Assembly (NCBI RefSeq): GCF_001649575.2
Contig: NC_051436.1
Coordinates: 7,788,275 to 7,852,274 of the forward strand
DNA: 64,000 bases
From: Kryptolebias marmoratus
Lineage: Eukaryota; Chordata; Actinopteri; Cyprinodontiformes; Rivulidae
Direction: 5' to 3'
The notes under the pieces are model-generated. The model did no database searches, had not been told where the DNA came from, and saw only the letters and a list, made by a program, of their open reading frames with translations. This document shows, in pieces, positions 12,401 through 27,400 of this stretch (position 1 is its first letter; the number at the start of each line of letters is the position of its first letter). The translations under genes were made by a program, and so were the position numbers.

Positions 12401-15400
12401 GCCAGTTTCTTGCTTCTTAAAACCCCATCCTGACCCAGACTGGATTTAGGAAGTGAACGAACAGTAGGTGGGTGCTGGGAGTCCCCCGGCCGGTGCTCGT
12501 GGGCCGGCGTAGCGCTGGAGTGGGTGCAGGGCAACTGGAGTGCAGGTGGGGGTGGGAGCGCGGGTCCTGCTCCTGGTCCTGGAGGAGGTCCAGAGGGCGA
12601 GGAGGCCGGCTCGGGCTCCGGGTTCGGGTCGGGGTATGGTGGTGGTGTGGAGTGGACGGAGGGGGGAGCGATGCTGAGTGCGATCTGGGAGACTGAGGGG
12701 CTGCAGACGGTGGGCATCGTGGTGCTGGTGTTCGCCTCCATCAAACTCCTGCACATCCTGGGACTCATCAGCTTCTCAGAGGGTAAGAGACTTAGGAGAG
12801 GGGCAGCAAAATGTCAGGAGGAAGGAGACAAATGGTGCTGCTGTAATAATCTGGTTTCAGTGAGATCTTCTCAGGGTTCAGTGTTCCTTTGACTCAAATT
12901 GGTCCTAAAACGTCTTTTAAATCGGAGACGACTGCAATCTGAAGTCAAGTTCAGATTGCAGTGAGGTTGTGATGAGACGTGGAGGACGTTTTTGTGTGGT
13001 TTCTAAAAGATTTGAACACTTGAGGCAGTTTTAGACCCAAGAGAAGAGAGGCTGCTTCTATTTCTCATCATCTCTAACTTTTTATTAAAGGTGAAGTCAG
13101 AAATAATGTTTTTGCCCGTGTTTGTGTGTGAGTGTGTTTGTGTGTCTATTACCGAAATATCTCAAGAATCACTGGATGGATTTTAATGCAACTTGTAGAA
13201 AATAATCATTAGACATACATCTATAAATGATTTATATTGAAAGCCAACCTGATTTGAAGATGGCAGCCACAGCCAACTGACCTTAGGAAAGAGAAATGGA
13301 CTTATAACCCAATCAGTTTTACAGATACTATGCTAAACGTCAATCACATCTTCAGGTCCTCCTCATTGCACAAGATCTTTGTTTAAAGTTTCAGCATTCA
13401 CTGATGGTGTCAACTCTGTTAGCAAAATATCTCATGAACCACTGAACAGATTTTAATGAAACTTTATTAAAGTAATCATTGGTTGTACACGTCCACTGGA
13501 TTAACTTTGAGCCAGTCCAGTTCAAGATGGCTGCCACAGCTAATCAACCTTAACCAACACAAAAATAAAGATAACTGTCAATTTTAGAGATTTTGAGGTA
13601 AAATTTGGTGCGGTTGTAGCTGATCATTCACAACACACACTTTGAGCGTGAGATTTTGTTTTAACAATATTTTTAAACTTAAACTTGTAAACCAAAATGG
13701 CTACATCTGTCTTTTATCCACAGTGTAATTAGTTAATTTAACACTGTCATGAAAGCTGGTGGGTGATATGCATTCCTTCAAGGAATGCTAGGCTTTTAAT
13801 TTCTTGAGTTTTCCCAAGTTTTCATTCTTCCTTTTCTTTTCCAAGGTTTAGCTCAAAACACATTAAGAGATTTGGAAATGGAGCCTTTTTATGTGAATCC
13901 TTTTTGGTACCCATGACTGTAAGATAAGTGGTTGCTGTAAATAATAATTATGCACAGAACGCATCCCTCTGATGTAAACTGTTTAGTTAAAACTCACTGC
14001 CGCTGTCTGATTAAACTCTGTTTGAATTTAAAGCCAGCTCTCTTATCAGACGGCTGCTCCGTAAACACACTTTGTCTTCTAATTAGAATAATCAATTCAA
14101 AGTAAACAAAGAAGTGCTGCTGGGCGACCTCTCTCGTGACCTCAGAAAGGAGTTTTGTTGGCGCGTTATTTCAACAACAGCAAGGGAGCGGTGTGATCAT
14201 CTGACGAAACGGCGAACCTCCCGCCAAGCACAACAGTTTACACGCTTCATTAGACAGTTGCAGCGTGTGTTCCCTCCTCGCTCTGCTGCTCCAAACACTG
14301 CCGATATAACGTTCAGTGTTCCTGTGGTGAGATGATGCAGGATGAACCCCACCTTTCTGCTTCCGTAGATCCGTTTTCCACACGTCTCAGAGTCTGATTC
14401 CTTATAGGAAGTCAGCTCTGAACCTGTCGAACGGTACAAGCAGTCGATGCTGGTATTGATGTTTGCATGTGTTTCCAATCATGTCTTCGGGGAGAAGAAA
14501 AGGGGGGGCATGAAATGAAAAGAGATTAGAAGTGGGACTGAAAACAAGACTGAAATGAGTTTTCGAGACAAGGTGTATGCTTCTGAAAATGATGGATCTC
14601 ATGTCATTTTCAACATATAACATGGGCATTTTTTAAAGTTTTTAAATTGCATACCCTGCATATTTTTGTCAAACAGAGGAAACTGAACTTCTAAAATAAG
14701 ACCACTCAAAAGCAAGGGATAATTAAAACTAAACCAACTATTTAGGGTTGTCAAAGGGTTGTCAGAAGCAAAAAAGAAAAATCTATCCAAGCTCAGTAGT
14801 TCTGACCTGGTGAACAAGTTGTAATGCACAACAACTAGTAGTAAAACTCTGGATTTCCCTGAACTTATAAATAAAAGGTATAGTTTAGAACTTTTTAAGT
14901 GGGGTTCTGTAGAAATGTTATAAACAAAAACTATCTTACCTGTTTGTAGCTTTCTCTTTGAACAACCTCAATTTGGAGAATTAAAACTGAGTTCTGACTG
15001 GACTGACTAGCTAACAGCTAGTCTGAGAGAGGCCGAGACTAAAATGGACTCCTGCTGTCTTAAAACAGCTCCAATCTCAAAAAACGTCAATGTGGAACAT
15101 GCAGCCGCCATTTATGTCATGATTAATCTTGACATAAATAAACTGACTCTCCAAACTCGGGTCATTCAAAGAGCTATCTGCAACAGGTAAGATTTTAACT
15201 GTTCATAACCTTTCTGCTAAAACCTTTCTTTAAAAAAATCTGAGCTATCCGTAATGGCATCCGTTTACTTGTACATTTGTTTTGGAAACCTCCAAGGACC
15301 CAGTTTTACTGAAAGTTCATGCTCTGTTTAACATCTGTACTGTGAGACATGTTCACAGCTGGAAGCTACCCAGTATGATCCCATCCCTTCACTCCTTACC

Positions 15401-18400
15401 ACCTGAGCAGCTCCACTGGGGCATCTGGGGGTCCTACTTTAAAAGTCTCTGAGGGGTAGATGTTGGGGGAGTTTCTCAGCTGGGCTTCAGATTTTGACTG
15501 GAAACACTGCAGTCACAACAGAGAGCGACTCCTGGATGTGTTTTTATACTGTTGAAGTCTTTACTGTATAGCATCATCTGGCATAAAAAGAGAGGGGGAA
15601 AAAAAGTTTTCTTAGAAAAAATAATTTAAAAATCTAGTCGTAGTAGATAAACAAATTGCAAGTGAATGGGGTCACATTTTCTCCTGAAGGGATTTTACTC
15701 AGATTGGTTTTACTACACAGACTGTGAGGAACTTGGACCTGGAAAATAGTTTATTACCAGCCTCTCCCTTTCACTGGCATGCTTTCATTTGGAAGAAATA
15801 TAACAAGGCTGTTGCATCAGACTGTGCAGTCACCAGAGCATTCTTCTGTGAATCCAAGCAAGGACTGGCAAGCAGCAAGGGTTCGGCACGTTTGGTTTAA
15901 TTATGAATGTAGCTGATTTGATGCAGGCTTGTTTTCCTATCCATCTATCCTAAGGCTGATGGGCTGATGTTAAAGTGTCCCTGCAGTTGACTATGTGCTC
16001 ATATTGGCTGTAAAATGATGCAATTGAGCCTGCAGAGACTGAATAGCTGTAATAGAAATTTAGATTTCTTTATTGATTTTCATGTATTTTATTTTACTCA
16101 AGTCTTTAGTTTGCCTTCAAACCTGCAAATCATAGTATCAGGAATCCTCGATTGAAAAAGCAAAATGTTTCCGAAAATTAAGTTCAGCTGCTTTGATACA
16201 ATTGGTAGGACGATGATGCATCTTTCAGATTCTGTCAGGTCTTTGCTGGATTTGTTCTTATATGTAAACATAGCTTTTGCAGAAACTGTTAACTTGCTAC
16301 AAATAGGTGGGTATTTTTTTTAGGTCTAACATTTCATCTTTTGTCAATTTCTTCATTTTTAGGCACAAACTGCACAATATGCTGTCCTGGTCAGGTACAA
16401 AAATTAAACAAAATCCGAATTAAAATATTCATAGACCTTCAGAAAGCTTGAAGAACTGTCAAGACCACTTTAAAAGATTACAAGAAAGTCTGAGTCATTG
16501 GGAGCCAATTATAAAGAAATGAGGGCTGACTGAAGTCTTGGGCACAGTAACGTATTTGTCTAAATCGGATCCATTATGTGTTTGACAGACGATTTACAGT
16601 CAACAAACTTAATCAGTCTTGAAAACAGTTGCCAAGACTTTCAGTTTCTATGTGAACGTCAAGCACTTGTTGAATTTTTGTGGCACAAATTTAGAAACGA
16701 CCTTTTTCCTGCTGTTTGGTGATATTTACTGTGATCTACCAGATCTGACTTTAACGCCATTGACGATCACATCATCCTGATGGGAAGCTGGCCCTACAAG
16801 GGGGGGCCTTGGCTACATTTTAAAAAGCACGTGCTGTAAATTGTCGGTGAAAGATTTAAAACATCGACAAAATTTGAAAACTGGAAAGCATGTTCTTCAT
16901 TTTGTTAAGTGCAGTATCTTTATGAGATTGTTTTCCTTTGAGTCACACATCAATCATTAAAGTTGAGTCAGCAGAACTGTTCGCCATCTTTTTCAAAAGC
17001 TCAGATGGAGTTATTTATAATATGTCCACTAAATTTAATTGGCAGCATCCATAGTGGGAATAAATCTTGTTTAAGCAAGCATTTAAAATATTAAAAAATG
17101 TTAAGAGACAAATGCAGGTGGTGGAGTTTGGGATGTTTTGCGAGCAGCGGCCGACCGGGCCATTTAAAGATTTGTCAACAGGCTCAATTACCCTTTGGCT
17201 GTTTTCCATGAGGCCTATTTAGAGCATTGACTTGATTGACTTGACCTTTATCTGAGTGTCCTAACTGTGGGTCCCTTTGGTGTCTTTAGACATGAGAAGG
17301 GCACAACAAAGAGCTAATTGAAAGGCAGAGAAAAAGTTGAGAACTCATCCGTCAGTTTGAGTCAGGAAAGCAAGGACAAGCATCACTCAGGAAAGCAGTT
17401 TGAATGAAAACGGAACATAGTAGAATCTGAAAAAAGAGACATTGCAGATGCTGATCCAAGGATCTACAGCTGAAGGGCGATATTAATCTTAAAGACTCAC
17501 CTAATGATATGATTTGCACCGTCCACTAGCACAGCAGGAATGCGTTCTCATGAGCATGACCTTTAAAACTTTGAAAACCTCTTACATGTTAAGCATCAAT
17601 ATGGCCACCGGGTTGTCATACTTATGATTTCAGGTAATTTATTTTTATGCTTCACATGAAAACAAAGCTGTGGTCCTGTGTGTGTAAAAAATACTGTTGC
17701 CTGGAATATTTTTTCCCTGTTGATAATAACAAAAGCTTGAACAGCATGAACACAGGTTGTCTTGACTTCAGTGCAGAACTACTGAGGGGTTAAGTACACA
17801 TAACACTGATTTGACTATAATGTATTTGTAGTGTAATCTGCAAGGATGTGCTGTAAAATAAATTAATAAAAAAAGCTAAATATTGCAAGTATCAGGCCAA
17901 GACTTAGTATCATCAGATACTTAATCTTAAATGACTTGGACTCATTTTGGGGTAAAAAGGTGGTGCCCAATCCTGGTCCTGGAGGGCCACAATCCTGCAT
18001 TTCTTTGGTGTTTCTCTGCTGTGACACACCAAATTTTATTGAATGAGTGATTAACAAGTTAAGAACTTAAAGACCTGCTGAATAGCAGAGAAACACCTAA
18101 AACATGCTGGATAGTGGTTCTCTGAAGGTTGAAATGTGGCTGCTGAAGGGTCACAAATTGTATTTTTTAGTAGAGGATGTGAGCGCTGAACTGATTGTTT
18201 GTGGTTAAGGACAAAGTGGGCAATGCAACATTTAGGTCATGATAGGAGATATTGTTTAAAATATGTAGCTTAAGGTCATTTTTGTAGGTGTTTAATCTCA
18301 TAGAGAGAGAAAGAGACAGAAAGAAAACATGATCCCATAGGTATGAGCTCAGTGTATACAGAAGCCAAGCATTTAGATAGAAATTGCATAATTGTAACTG

Positions 18401-21400
18401 TAGTGCACAAATATCTTCACAAAGGTTCCTGTAGTATATTTAAATTGTTTTCTGCTTAGTAACATTTTAATTTGCAGTCCGTATAATAAAATGTACATCA
18501 TCACCAGAGGAATTGTATTAGGTTTTTATGTATGACAAACCAGGAAAGATCCAGATTCTAAGCAAAAAATATGAAAAACAGGTTTTGGTTGGTGCAGCAG
18601 AAAATAAATCATGTTATGCTGCACCTTTTCTTCACAACAGTGACAGTTTAAAAGCCTCACTGCCAAATAAGGTGATTAAATTTCACTGATTTTTGTGGCA
18701 CTTTGGATGTTGCTTGTGTTTTACGATTGAGATTAGATGAACACTCTAAAGGCTGTTAATGTGAAGAGCAAATAAGGGGGAAAAAAATCCACTTTTTCCA
18801 GGTGAGTTTCTTGTACAAAGTGGAGTAAAAATGACTCGCTTGAAAGTGAGTCATAAAGACTTTCTCCTCTTCATGAATCTTTTTTCATTTTAGCATGAAA
18901 GCCAAAAATTCGGAGCTGAATTGTGATTGAGGTCCCATTTTCCTCACATGTCCCATCTTTAAAAATCTTAAAAATGATTGGAGTAGAAAGGGCAAAATGT
19001 TGTTTCATTGCCTTGCTGCAGCAAGGTTTTCTTGGAGACAGACGATTATTGAAGCACTTCAAAGTGACAAATGATTGCAATTAACCTCAACCCTCTTATG
19101 GCACGTCATTACGGCCAGCGTGGGAGTCTGGACGCCTTCATAAAGAACCTTGGCGCTCAGTCCCCAGACCACCGGTCAGTGTAGTCAGTCATACTTAGGT
19201 CAGAACAGAGAAGGACAGTGTTTTTATCCAGTGCCAATCATAATTCACTGAAAACAACCATTAATGCACAAGACTACAAATTAGTAATATTAATGATGGG
19301 AAAACAGAGTCAGATGTGTTCTTTTCACTGGTAAAGAGCCACCGTAGGGAATATTTGAGACTTTGGTCCGTTTGGCTGTTTATCTGTTTTCAGTCTCTTC
19401 AGACTCAGACTGATCTGGTTCTGTCTTTCAAGTCATTTCTGGCAGCTTGAAATAAAACTTGATGCTGTGTCCCAAGATAAGTAAATTCATATCTCATCAA
19501 AAAAATATATTGCAAAACAGTTTATCTGGGCTGCTGCTCAGATGCATTGAGTTTCAGTAATATGCTAAATTGACTTTGATTTTAGGACAAACCTAAAACA
19601 GACCCTGCCTTCCCATTTTTTATTTTCTATTTTTGTATTACTTTCAGTTTCATTGCTTTTTTTTTCTTTATGGGGTTGTTTTAATAAATCATAGCAATAT
19701 TGTTTTACCTGACTGCAGTCTCACCCACCAAATGGGAACAAATGGCAGATCTGTATCCCACCTCCCTCGTCGTCAATCTGATTTATCTGATGTAAAATAA
19801 GGCTCTTTCATTACACAGTGGGGACTGCGTTTGAATTACTTTTCTCTTATCGACTTGGATGTGCAGGTCCAAAGGCAAAATTGTAACATCCACTGCTGTC
19901 AGCTCTGGGGGTCCTGGTTGTCTGCTGTCATTTGTTGTGGAGCGTTAGGAAACATTTGCCTCTGCAACAGGGAATTTATTACGTTTTCTAGGAAATCTGT
20001 CGCCGTAAAGAAGCCTGATGTTATAGCTTCTGGGTAAGACGATGGTAAAGCTGCCGGCCTTGCATGCACTGTTGCACTTCCATTTCATCTTTAAAGATTT
20101 ACCGCATTTTAAATGGTAAATGTCTATAGGGCTGCATATTACAGGCAACCGTTTGCCTGGTCCAACACACATGGTCCCAGTAGCATTCATCTGTGTAGAC
20201 TGTCTATTTCCAATCTAGACCTGAATTCCCTCCAATTCTGCCCTACTATTATAAATTTATGTGACCAAGTAAAGTCAAAAGATGGTGAACTCCATTCCTT
20301 ATTGGAGTTTCAGCTTGGGATGCTTCAGTCCAATGGCTGGAAATCATCCAGTTTTTTGTTTAATCAGTGATCGGCCAATCCAACATTCCAAAATCTATTT
20401 TATTTATTTTTAGCTCTGTTTCATCCTTTTGAACTTTTAACCTCTTTTTGTCAAGGAACATGATGGACTTGAAAATGTTGGCAGCCTGTTGGAACATTTC
20501 CTGCCAGTAGCCGGCATTTACCATCTTGGAAACAACAGAGACTGGTGTTAGTTAGTAGACATGCAATGCAACATCATCTCTGCTCTTAATATGAATAATT
20601 AATGATCATTCATGGCCGGAAGGCTGTTAAATGAAAGTGTATAGTTACAATAAAATGAATGAATAGCTTAACAACTTAACATGTCTAACAGTGAATCAGA
20701 GTTGTTTTCTTTTTTCCAAAATATTTCTTTGAGCACATCTGCAATGTAATTGGTTAGGTTGTGTAGAAAAAATATTGAATTATCTCTAAAGTGGTGCAAA
20801 AAAAGATTTAAAAAAAAATATCAAGCAGCTATAATATGGGTTAGAGGTCTACAGATATGAGTTTGTTTTTTATGGATGATGCTGATCTTTAAAATTCAGG
20901 GCAAACATTTTATTATGAACAGAAAGATGAATTCAAAAGTTAGAAATGTGTATTAGAATCGGCCATAATCTGTATTGCCAAGTCGAAGCTTTACAGAAAT
21001 TGGAAACTAGAATCGGCTCACAGAACTGGGTTCATTGCATCTCCAGTTGCACCGAGTTGGTTAGTTCAGTACTCCACATTTCTGTGAGCCATAATGAAAG
21101 AAGTGCTCTGAAATATAAAAAGATTTTGTGTATGAAATGCCTTCAGGCTCATTTTATTTTCATCCACAGCTCTAAATGTAAACAAGTTGTATGTAAATAT
21201 TGTACCATTTCTCTCATTATGTTATCATGCCCGAGGCAGAGGGATCATCTGTAAAGAAATGCTTCATGTTGACAGACGCTTTATATTCGCAATAAGCCTA
21301 AATAAACCCAAAAGCTTCCCCAGTTTAGTGCTTTTCTTTGTAACATCAGACCTGCGGGTCAGTTTGATATCACGCTCAGCTTTTTTTGGGAAGCCTGCCA

Positions 21401-24400
21401 ATCGTGATGCAGAATGCTCGACACAGCTCATCTGTCCTCGTCCTCCGTCTCTCTGCATGTAATTTCACTTAATCGCTCACCTCCAAGTGACAGCCATATT
21501 TACCCCTTTTTTTTTTTTGCCTTGGGAGGAATAAATTCTGAGCTTAAAAGTATCGTCCTCTCCTTCGGCTATTGGTGATTCAATAAATGTAATTGGAGCA
21601 ACAATATGGCCTTTGTTTCATGTGTATATTGTTACTAATATTGAGTTGACCTTTAGTTGGGCTAGATTAAAAATCGAACACTGTATCGACCAGCGCTTCT
21701 TTACCTTCAGCCTAAATATTATCAAATTATTTTACTTGTGTTTAGGAAGCAGTTGAAGCCAAATATGATTTTATTAGTTGTTTGACACTGCTGTGTTTAA
21801 TTTCAGCTGCAGATGAAACCCTGATTTTGACTTTGATACCATCTGCTCGGAGGTCTGCAGGAGACAGATTAAGGTTTTAGGAGATTAACACCTTGGAAAA
21901 ACTGACTTTATGACCTGGTGCGACTCTTGTGAGGACTGTAAATGCTATTGATCATCATCACCAGATATTTCAGTTTTGTCAGTGTCCATGTTCTTATTCA
22001 TTCATCTTTGAGGTTTTTCAACTAAATTGTTTTTAATTTTTCATTGTGAGCTGCAGCAAACAGCATCAGTAGCATTTTATTTAGATTTTAATAACCAATG
22101 TTTTACAATTGACTGTAAAATTAGTTCTAAAATGCTTCATCAAAATGAAAGTGGCATTTATTGAAGGGATACATTTCAGCTATCAGCTTTTTAAATGCCA
22201 GATTGTAAGAGTCGTTACGTTTGTGTGTTTATGTTGGATTTTACTGCCAGCTGTGAACCTAATTACACCGTGGGGATAAAGTAACTTTAAACCTTGAGCT
22301 CATCACCTTGCATGCCAAAGTTTTAAACAAATATCTTTTGTGATTTGTTAGTGCTCTGACTATGTGTTGGGAATCATTCAACTACTGCCACGCCATGTGT
22401 TAGCTTTAATAGGATTTACTGAGTCATAGCCATTTTTATGTTTAGTAGGTTGATTAGCTGTGGCAACCATCTTGAATCAGGGCGAATCCAAAAGTTAATC
22501 AGTTGTAGATGAACATCCAATCATTACTTTCTGATAGTTTCATTAAAATCGGTCAACTGGTTCGTAAAATAATTTGTTAAAAAACAGACGAGAACAAATG
22601 CATGTACACAGGCAATTATATGATTGCCCGGTGCCATGAAAGGAGGGGGACGATCAACCATCCCGTGTTTTATCCATCCATCTTTGAAATAGGGCAAACA
22701 AAACAAGTCTGATCAAAGCTTTTCTGACTATTCAACTGTTTTTTTTGTTGTTGTTGGTTTGATGCATCAATGAAATAACTCCACACTAAATCACCAGCTT
22801 AGACATGAGGAATTTGTTCTAAAACCAGTTAAAAAAAATAAATAAATACATAAACAGCCCATTAGAGGATGCGGAAAGAGTCAGCAGGAATACTGCCCAG
22901 ATTGGAAAAACTTGTAGAAGAAATAAAGTATCAACAATTAAATTCAGTCTGCACCTTATCTAAAGAAATTAAACCTTTCAAATTAGAATTTTTGTATTGA
23001 TTTTGTTGTATAAATTGAAATTGAATTGAACTTAAAGCCTGAGTTGAACTTTCTGATCATGTCTGATCCGTATCTTTGCAATCGACCGTACGTGTTTTAC
23101 CTCCCGGTTTACATATTTTGTCCCTAAATGGACATCCAGAGCAGCCTTGTGATAAAATTGATACCCTCAGATTGCAGAAGGAGGTTTCTGTCTTGTATTG
23201 CGGGGATGCAGAGCAGACTATATTAGGAGTGAGCTCAGCGTGAGATTAGATCAGTCTGTCAGCAACAGTGGGATGAGGTGCCATGGGGAGCTTATCAATG
23301 CCTCACAGGGGCTGTGAGGAAAAACGATTCACTCCGAGTAAAACATTACTTATTGACACATCTGAGTTAAAACTGTCATTATTCAACACCAGCTGCAAAA
23401 CAGAATTAACTTAATGATTTAAGGATTAAATAAAAAGATGTTTTTGCTTCGACTGGAAGAGTTATAGGGGCTTATATCCCATCAGAAAGGTTTTTACCGG
23501 ATATTTGTTCAGAATTTCTGTGAAAATAGGCAGAATTAGTGGGTTTTTTTTCTAAACACCAGCATGTTTAGAATTACACATCCATCCACCTACCAACCAC
23601 TGTTCTAAACATAAGACCAACTTGCAGCAGTTCATGTTTTTTCTCAACATGAGTTTGTTTCACCCTATATTAATGCAGGGCTAATTAATACAGCACAACA
23701 ACAAACTGTTTAAAAGCAAAGAAAGCGGTCTTAACAAGCACTGATCTTCGCTGACACATTATGATTTAGAATCTCCAACTAGAAAAGTGCCATTAGGTGA
23801 CAACTTGGCGTGTCACAAATTTCTGGTGTAAAAAAATATAAATAAATAAATGTTGTGATGGTTTCATTAATTCTCCCAAATTAGCCATTTTACCTAGACT
23901 TTAAATATATCCCAATGCTAACATTGTCATTGTTAGGTTTTCACATTACCTATACAGACACAAGCCTTTATATTCCAGACAATAAATTAGACCCAGTAAG
24001 GTTGTGTCACTATGTTGAAGTTGACTGTCACAATACAAACACATATGGTTGGAGATCTTCAGAATAACATTTGAGCTGCACAGGTTTGCAGTTTTGGTGC
24101 TGCTGCCTGTAACATTATCACTTACTTTAACTATCAGAAGGGAATTTGTGCTCCTACTGACCTAATTTTTTATTTATTCGCTTATTTTTTGTTGCATCAG
24201 TTCAGAGCTTGAAGTTAAATGTAAAAAGGGTAAAACCTCAATATACTCCCACAAGCGAACATTTCTGATTTGGAACTCTGCTGTGTAGGCAGCTTTTAGT
24301 GCATGTTCTCCCTGAGCAAGTTCATCACACACTCTGGTTTTCTCTTACAGTCCAAAATCATGCATGTTGATCTAAAATTTGAGCAAACATGAACGTTCAG

Positions 24401-27400
24401 TGTTTGTTTGATGTAAGGAATTCAAGCTCAGGGTTTAGTAGCTTCTACTGTTGATATGAAAACTTTTATGGACAGTTTCAGTACAGATACACAGCTTTAT
24501 CCAAATCCATGAACTGAGTGGAATGAAATCTTTGATCGGCCTCAGTTTGGAGAAATAGTGTAATTATGAACGAGGTGATGAGCTAACGGCTCATTCAAGT
24601 GGGGTCGAGACAAAAGTGGATTGCTGCCATCTTAGCAGCGGAGTCAGAATTTCATAGTGCTTTGTGCAAAAGCTGTTTTAAAAAACCTTCATCAAACTGC
24701 CTGACATGCTTATTTCGGCAGAAAAATTCTAACATTCCTGCCTGCTAGCTGGTGCTGCTGATTTGTCTCGCTAATACAGAATTTTATGAAAATATCCATG
24801 TAATGCAAGAGTGGAAGCAATGTGAAGGTTTATATAACAGCATTTGCATGAATCACTGTAAAATGTTTGAAATCAAAGTTATTTTAAAACGGCAGAAATC
24901 TGCTTTGGACTTCACCTCTCTCTGACTAGCCATTGACTTGTCAGTCAAGTCAAAATTAAACCCCGTTTCTCCAAATTGAAGTTGTTCAAATAGCAGGTAA
25001 GATATTGTTTATACCCTTTCCACAAAAGCTCTGAACTATCCTTTTTTAAATCTTCTTGCTTTTAGCAATAATTACTGACTTTGCCTGGGATTTTATCAGT
25101 ATTCTTAAATTATTTAGAATAAAAAAAATGATGGCTCAAAGCGTGCTTTGCTCAAGGCTCGAAAGGTAAAAGGGGACACGTGTTACATCAGATTATAATT
25201 AGTCAAAAATCCATTTAATAATTATAATTTAAGTTGCGAACTGAGTGGAAGCAGTTGCACTTCCTGTACTGAGCTCGTATATAACCATGTGGTCTTTCAG
25301 GCCGTAATTTTTGTTCTGGTGCAGCACTCACCCCACACACACACACAACAAAACAAGCTGCCAGCTCAGCAGCGCCGTTTATCAAACTGTAGGCTCCAGC
25401 ACAAAAAGTGACCCAGATTTATTGATTTTCATTGTGAGGTAAAAACATTTTACTTTGTGCATGACGCTCATTCATTAATTATTTATGAATCGTTCTTCTT
25501 TTTTCTGTGATTATGGAATTAATTTAGGACCGGTGACCTTTTCCCTTCCAGCTTGACTTTACCTTCAAGATAAATGAAAACTGATTTATGAACCCTGAGG
25601 AAGTTAAGAAGCCTAGACTCATTGTGAAGGTTAATTTTCTTACAAGTTTTTTCTTTATTTTTTTTTTTAAGGTTTTAAGGACTCTTACAGTTTTGGCAGC
25701 TCATTTGTGAAGACGATTCTGTGGTAGACCCTATAATAGCTGTAGTCCAGAATGATAGTCACACTGTGTCCTTCTGTAATTAGATTTTACTCAGATTATT
25801 CTTAGTTTAAGACCCTCGCGGCCCTCTGTCTCATTCTTTTGTGTTGCTGCAGGGCAAAGTGGCTTCTGCAGCTTTGTTACTCAGAGGTGGCTGCAGCCGG
25901 TTATAATTCAGATGAGCTATACAGTCGGCTAAAACCTCAAATTTGAACAACTGTCACTTTTTTCTTTCAAGGAAGGCAAAAGTACAGAATCACAATAAGT
26001 GTTTGCACATAAAAACTAAATAAATGGAAATACGGTTGTTCTAAAGTTTCCATACCTTCATTACATGAATATCATAATAATTTGGAGCTTTCAATAGTCA
26101 ATTTAAACCGTTCTTTTTCCAGGATGGCATGATTACACAACATACCACTTTAATGATTTTTATGAACAAAAATTGGATGCATAAGTTTGATTTTTCTGGG
26201 GATTTTCTCTAATCCACATGGGCTCAAATTAATAGACACTCCCTCACTAATATTTGGTTAAATGTCTCATAGCAAGTTGAACCTCAACCAGATGGTTTTT
26301 GTTGCCACTAACAAGGTTCTGTCATAGGTCTGTCTGAATGTTAGACCACTCTTCTTTGTCAAATTAATTTAAATTGGTTAGTTTCTGCATGGACACGGCT
26401 ATCAATGGTAGTCTTCGAATTTTCCATACGGTAGAAGTCGAGGCTTTAGGAAGGCCATTCCAGAAGCCTCCTAATGTTATCCATTCAGAAATTTGTTTTC
26501 AAGTTTGACATGATTGTTCTGTTGGAACACTTAATTGTGTCAGAGTTTCAGCTGTCTCGCGGTTGATTTGGCTTCAAGTTGAAATTTGGGGTTATCTTGT
26601 TCATTTTCCCACCCTGTTTGTTCAATGACCCTGTGTAGATTAAAGAAAATCCACAATAAATTCAAACTTATGCACCCAGTTTAAAAGAAAAAAAATCATT
26701 AAAGTTGTTTCTCATGGAGTCATTGCACCTTGAAGAAAAAAAGAAGAAAAAAAACAACTGTTTAAATAAATAATTTATAACTTAAAATGATGACATTAAT
26801 GCTCATGATGGGTGTATGTAAACCTCTGGCCACAACTGTAAATATGTTTAGAGTTGACAGAATTCGCTTGCTCATACTTGGTTCTTCAGGACAACAACTC
26901 ATTAAATGGTGTTTAATAATTAGATAAGTGATGCATAAGCAGCAAAATGAAGCAGTTTGCGGGCAGCTCTCGACATTAGCACACACACACAGTCTGTCAG
27001 ATCTGTTCTGTCAATAAAATAAAATGGCACACATTTATCAGACAGCCATGAATGCATTAATGCTTTTATTTCTGCTCAGCGAACCATCGCGTCAGTCACT
27101 TTATTCTTCTTCGCAAACATCTTTATTGGTTCTGTTTTTCATGGTTTTGCTGTATCAGGAGCACTATATCATCTGATTTTCCTTTGCAGAAATATTTGCA
27201 CTTCATCTTTAAACTCAAACGACAAGCCATTGTCCTTGAGCTGCAGGATAGAAAGGATGTCTTTCTTTTTAAGTACAGTAATGCGTCCAAATAAAGCCAA
27301 CCTGCTGTCAGGACTAATATGTCTCTGTAATAAAAATGAATGTCTGTCTTCTTCAGTCTCAGTAAGTGCATTTAGACATGTCCTCTCCTCTCGGATCGGA

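Larger units (their letters stand above)
437..12670 (+). other. kcnip4 intron between first exons 1a and 1b
   Basis: AT-rich intronic DNA with no coding exon that I can support. It contains an ATACA-rich low-complexity tract (1856-2055), a degraded interspersed repeat at 6105-6295, fragments of the dimeric repeat family (6420-6540, 8160-8740, 11430-11770), a teleost repeat at 9806-10026 and a CA microsatellite at 10038-10064. The stretch 9000-9300 is unusually free of low-complexity sequence. Confidence 0.6.

Noticed and set aside
12379..12768. 129-codon minus-strand Pro/Ser-rich ORF
   Set aside because: Antisense to the GC-rich leader and exon 1b of kcnip4; composition-driven, with no recognisable domain.
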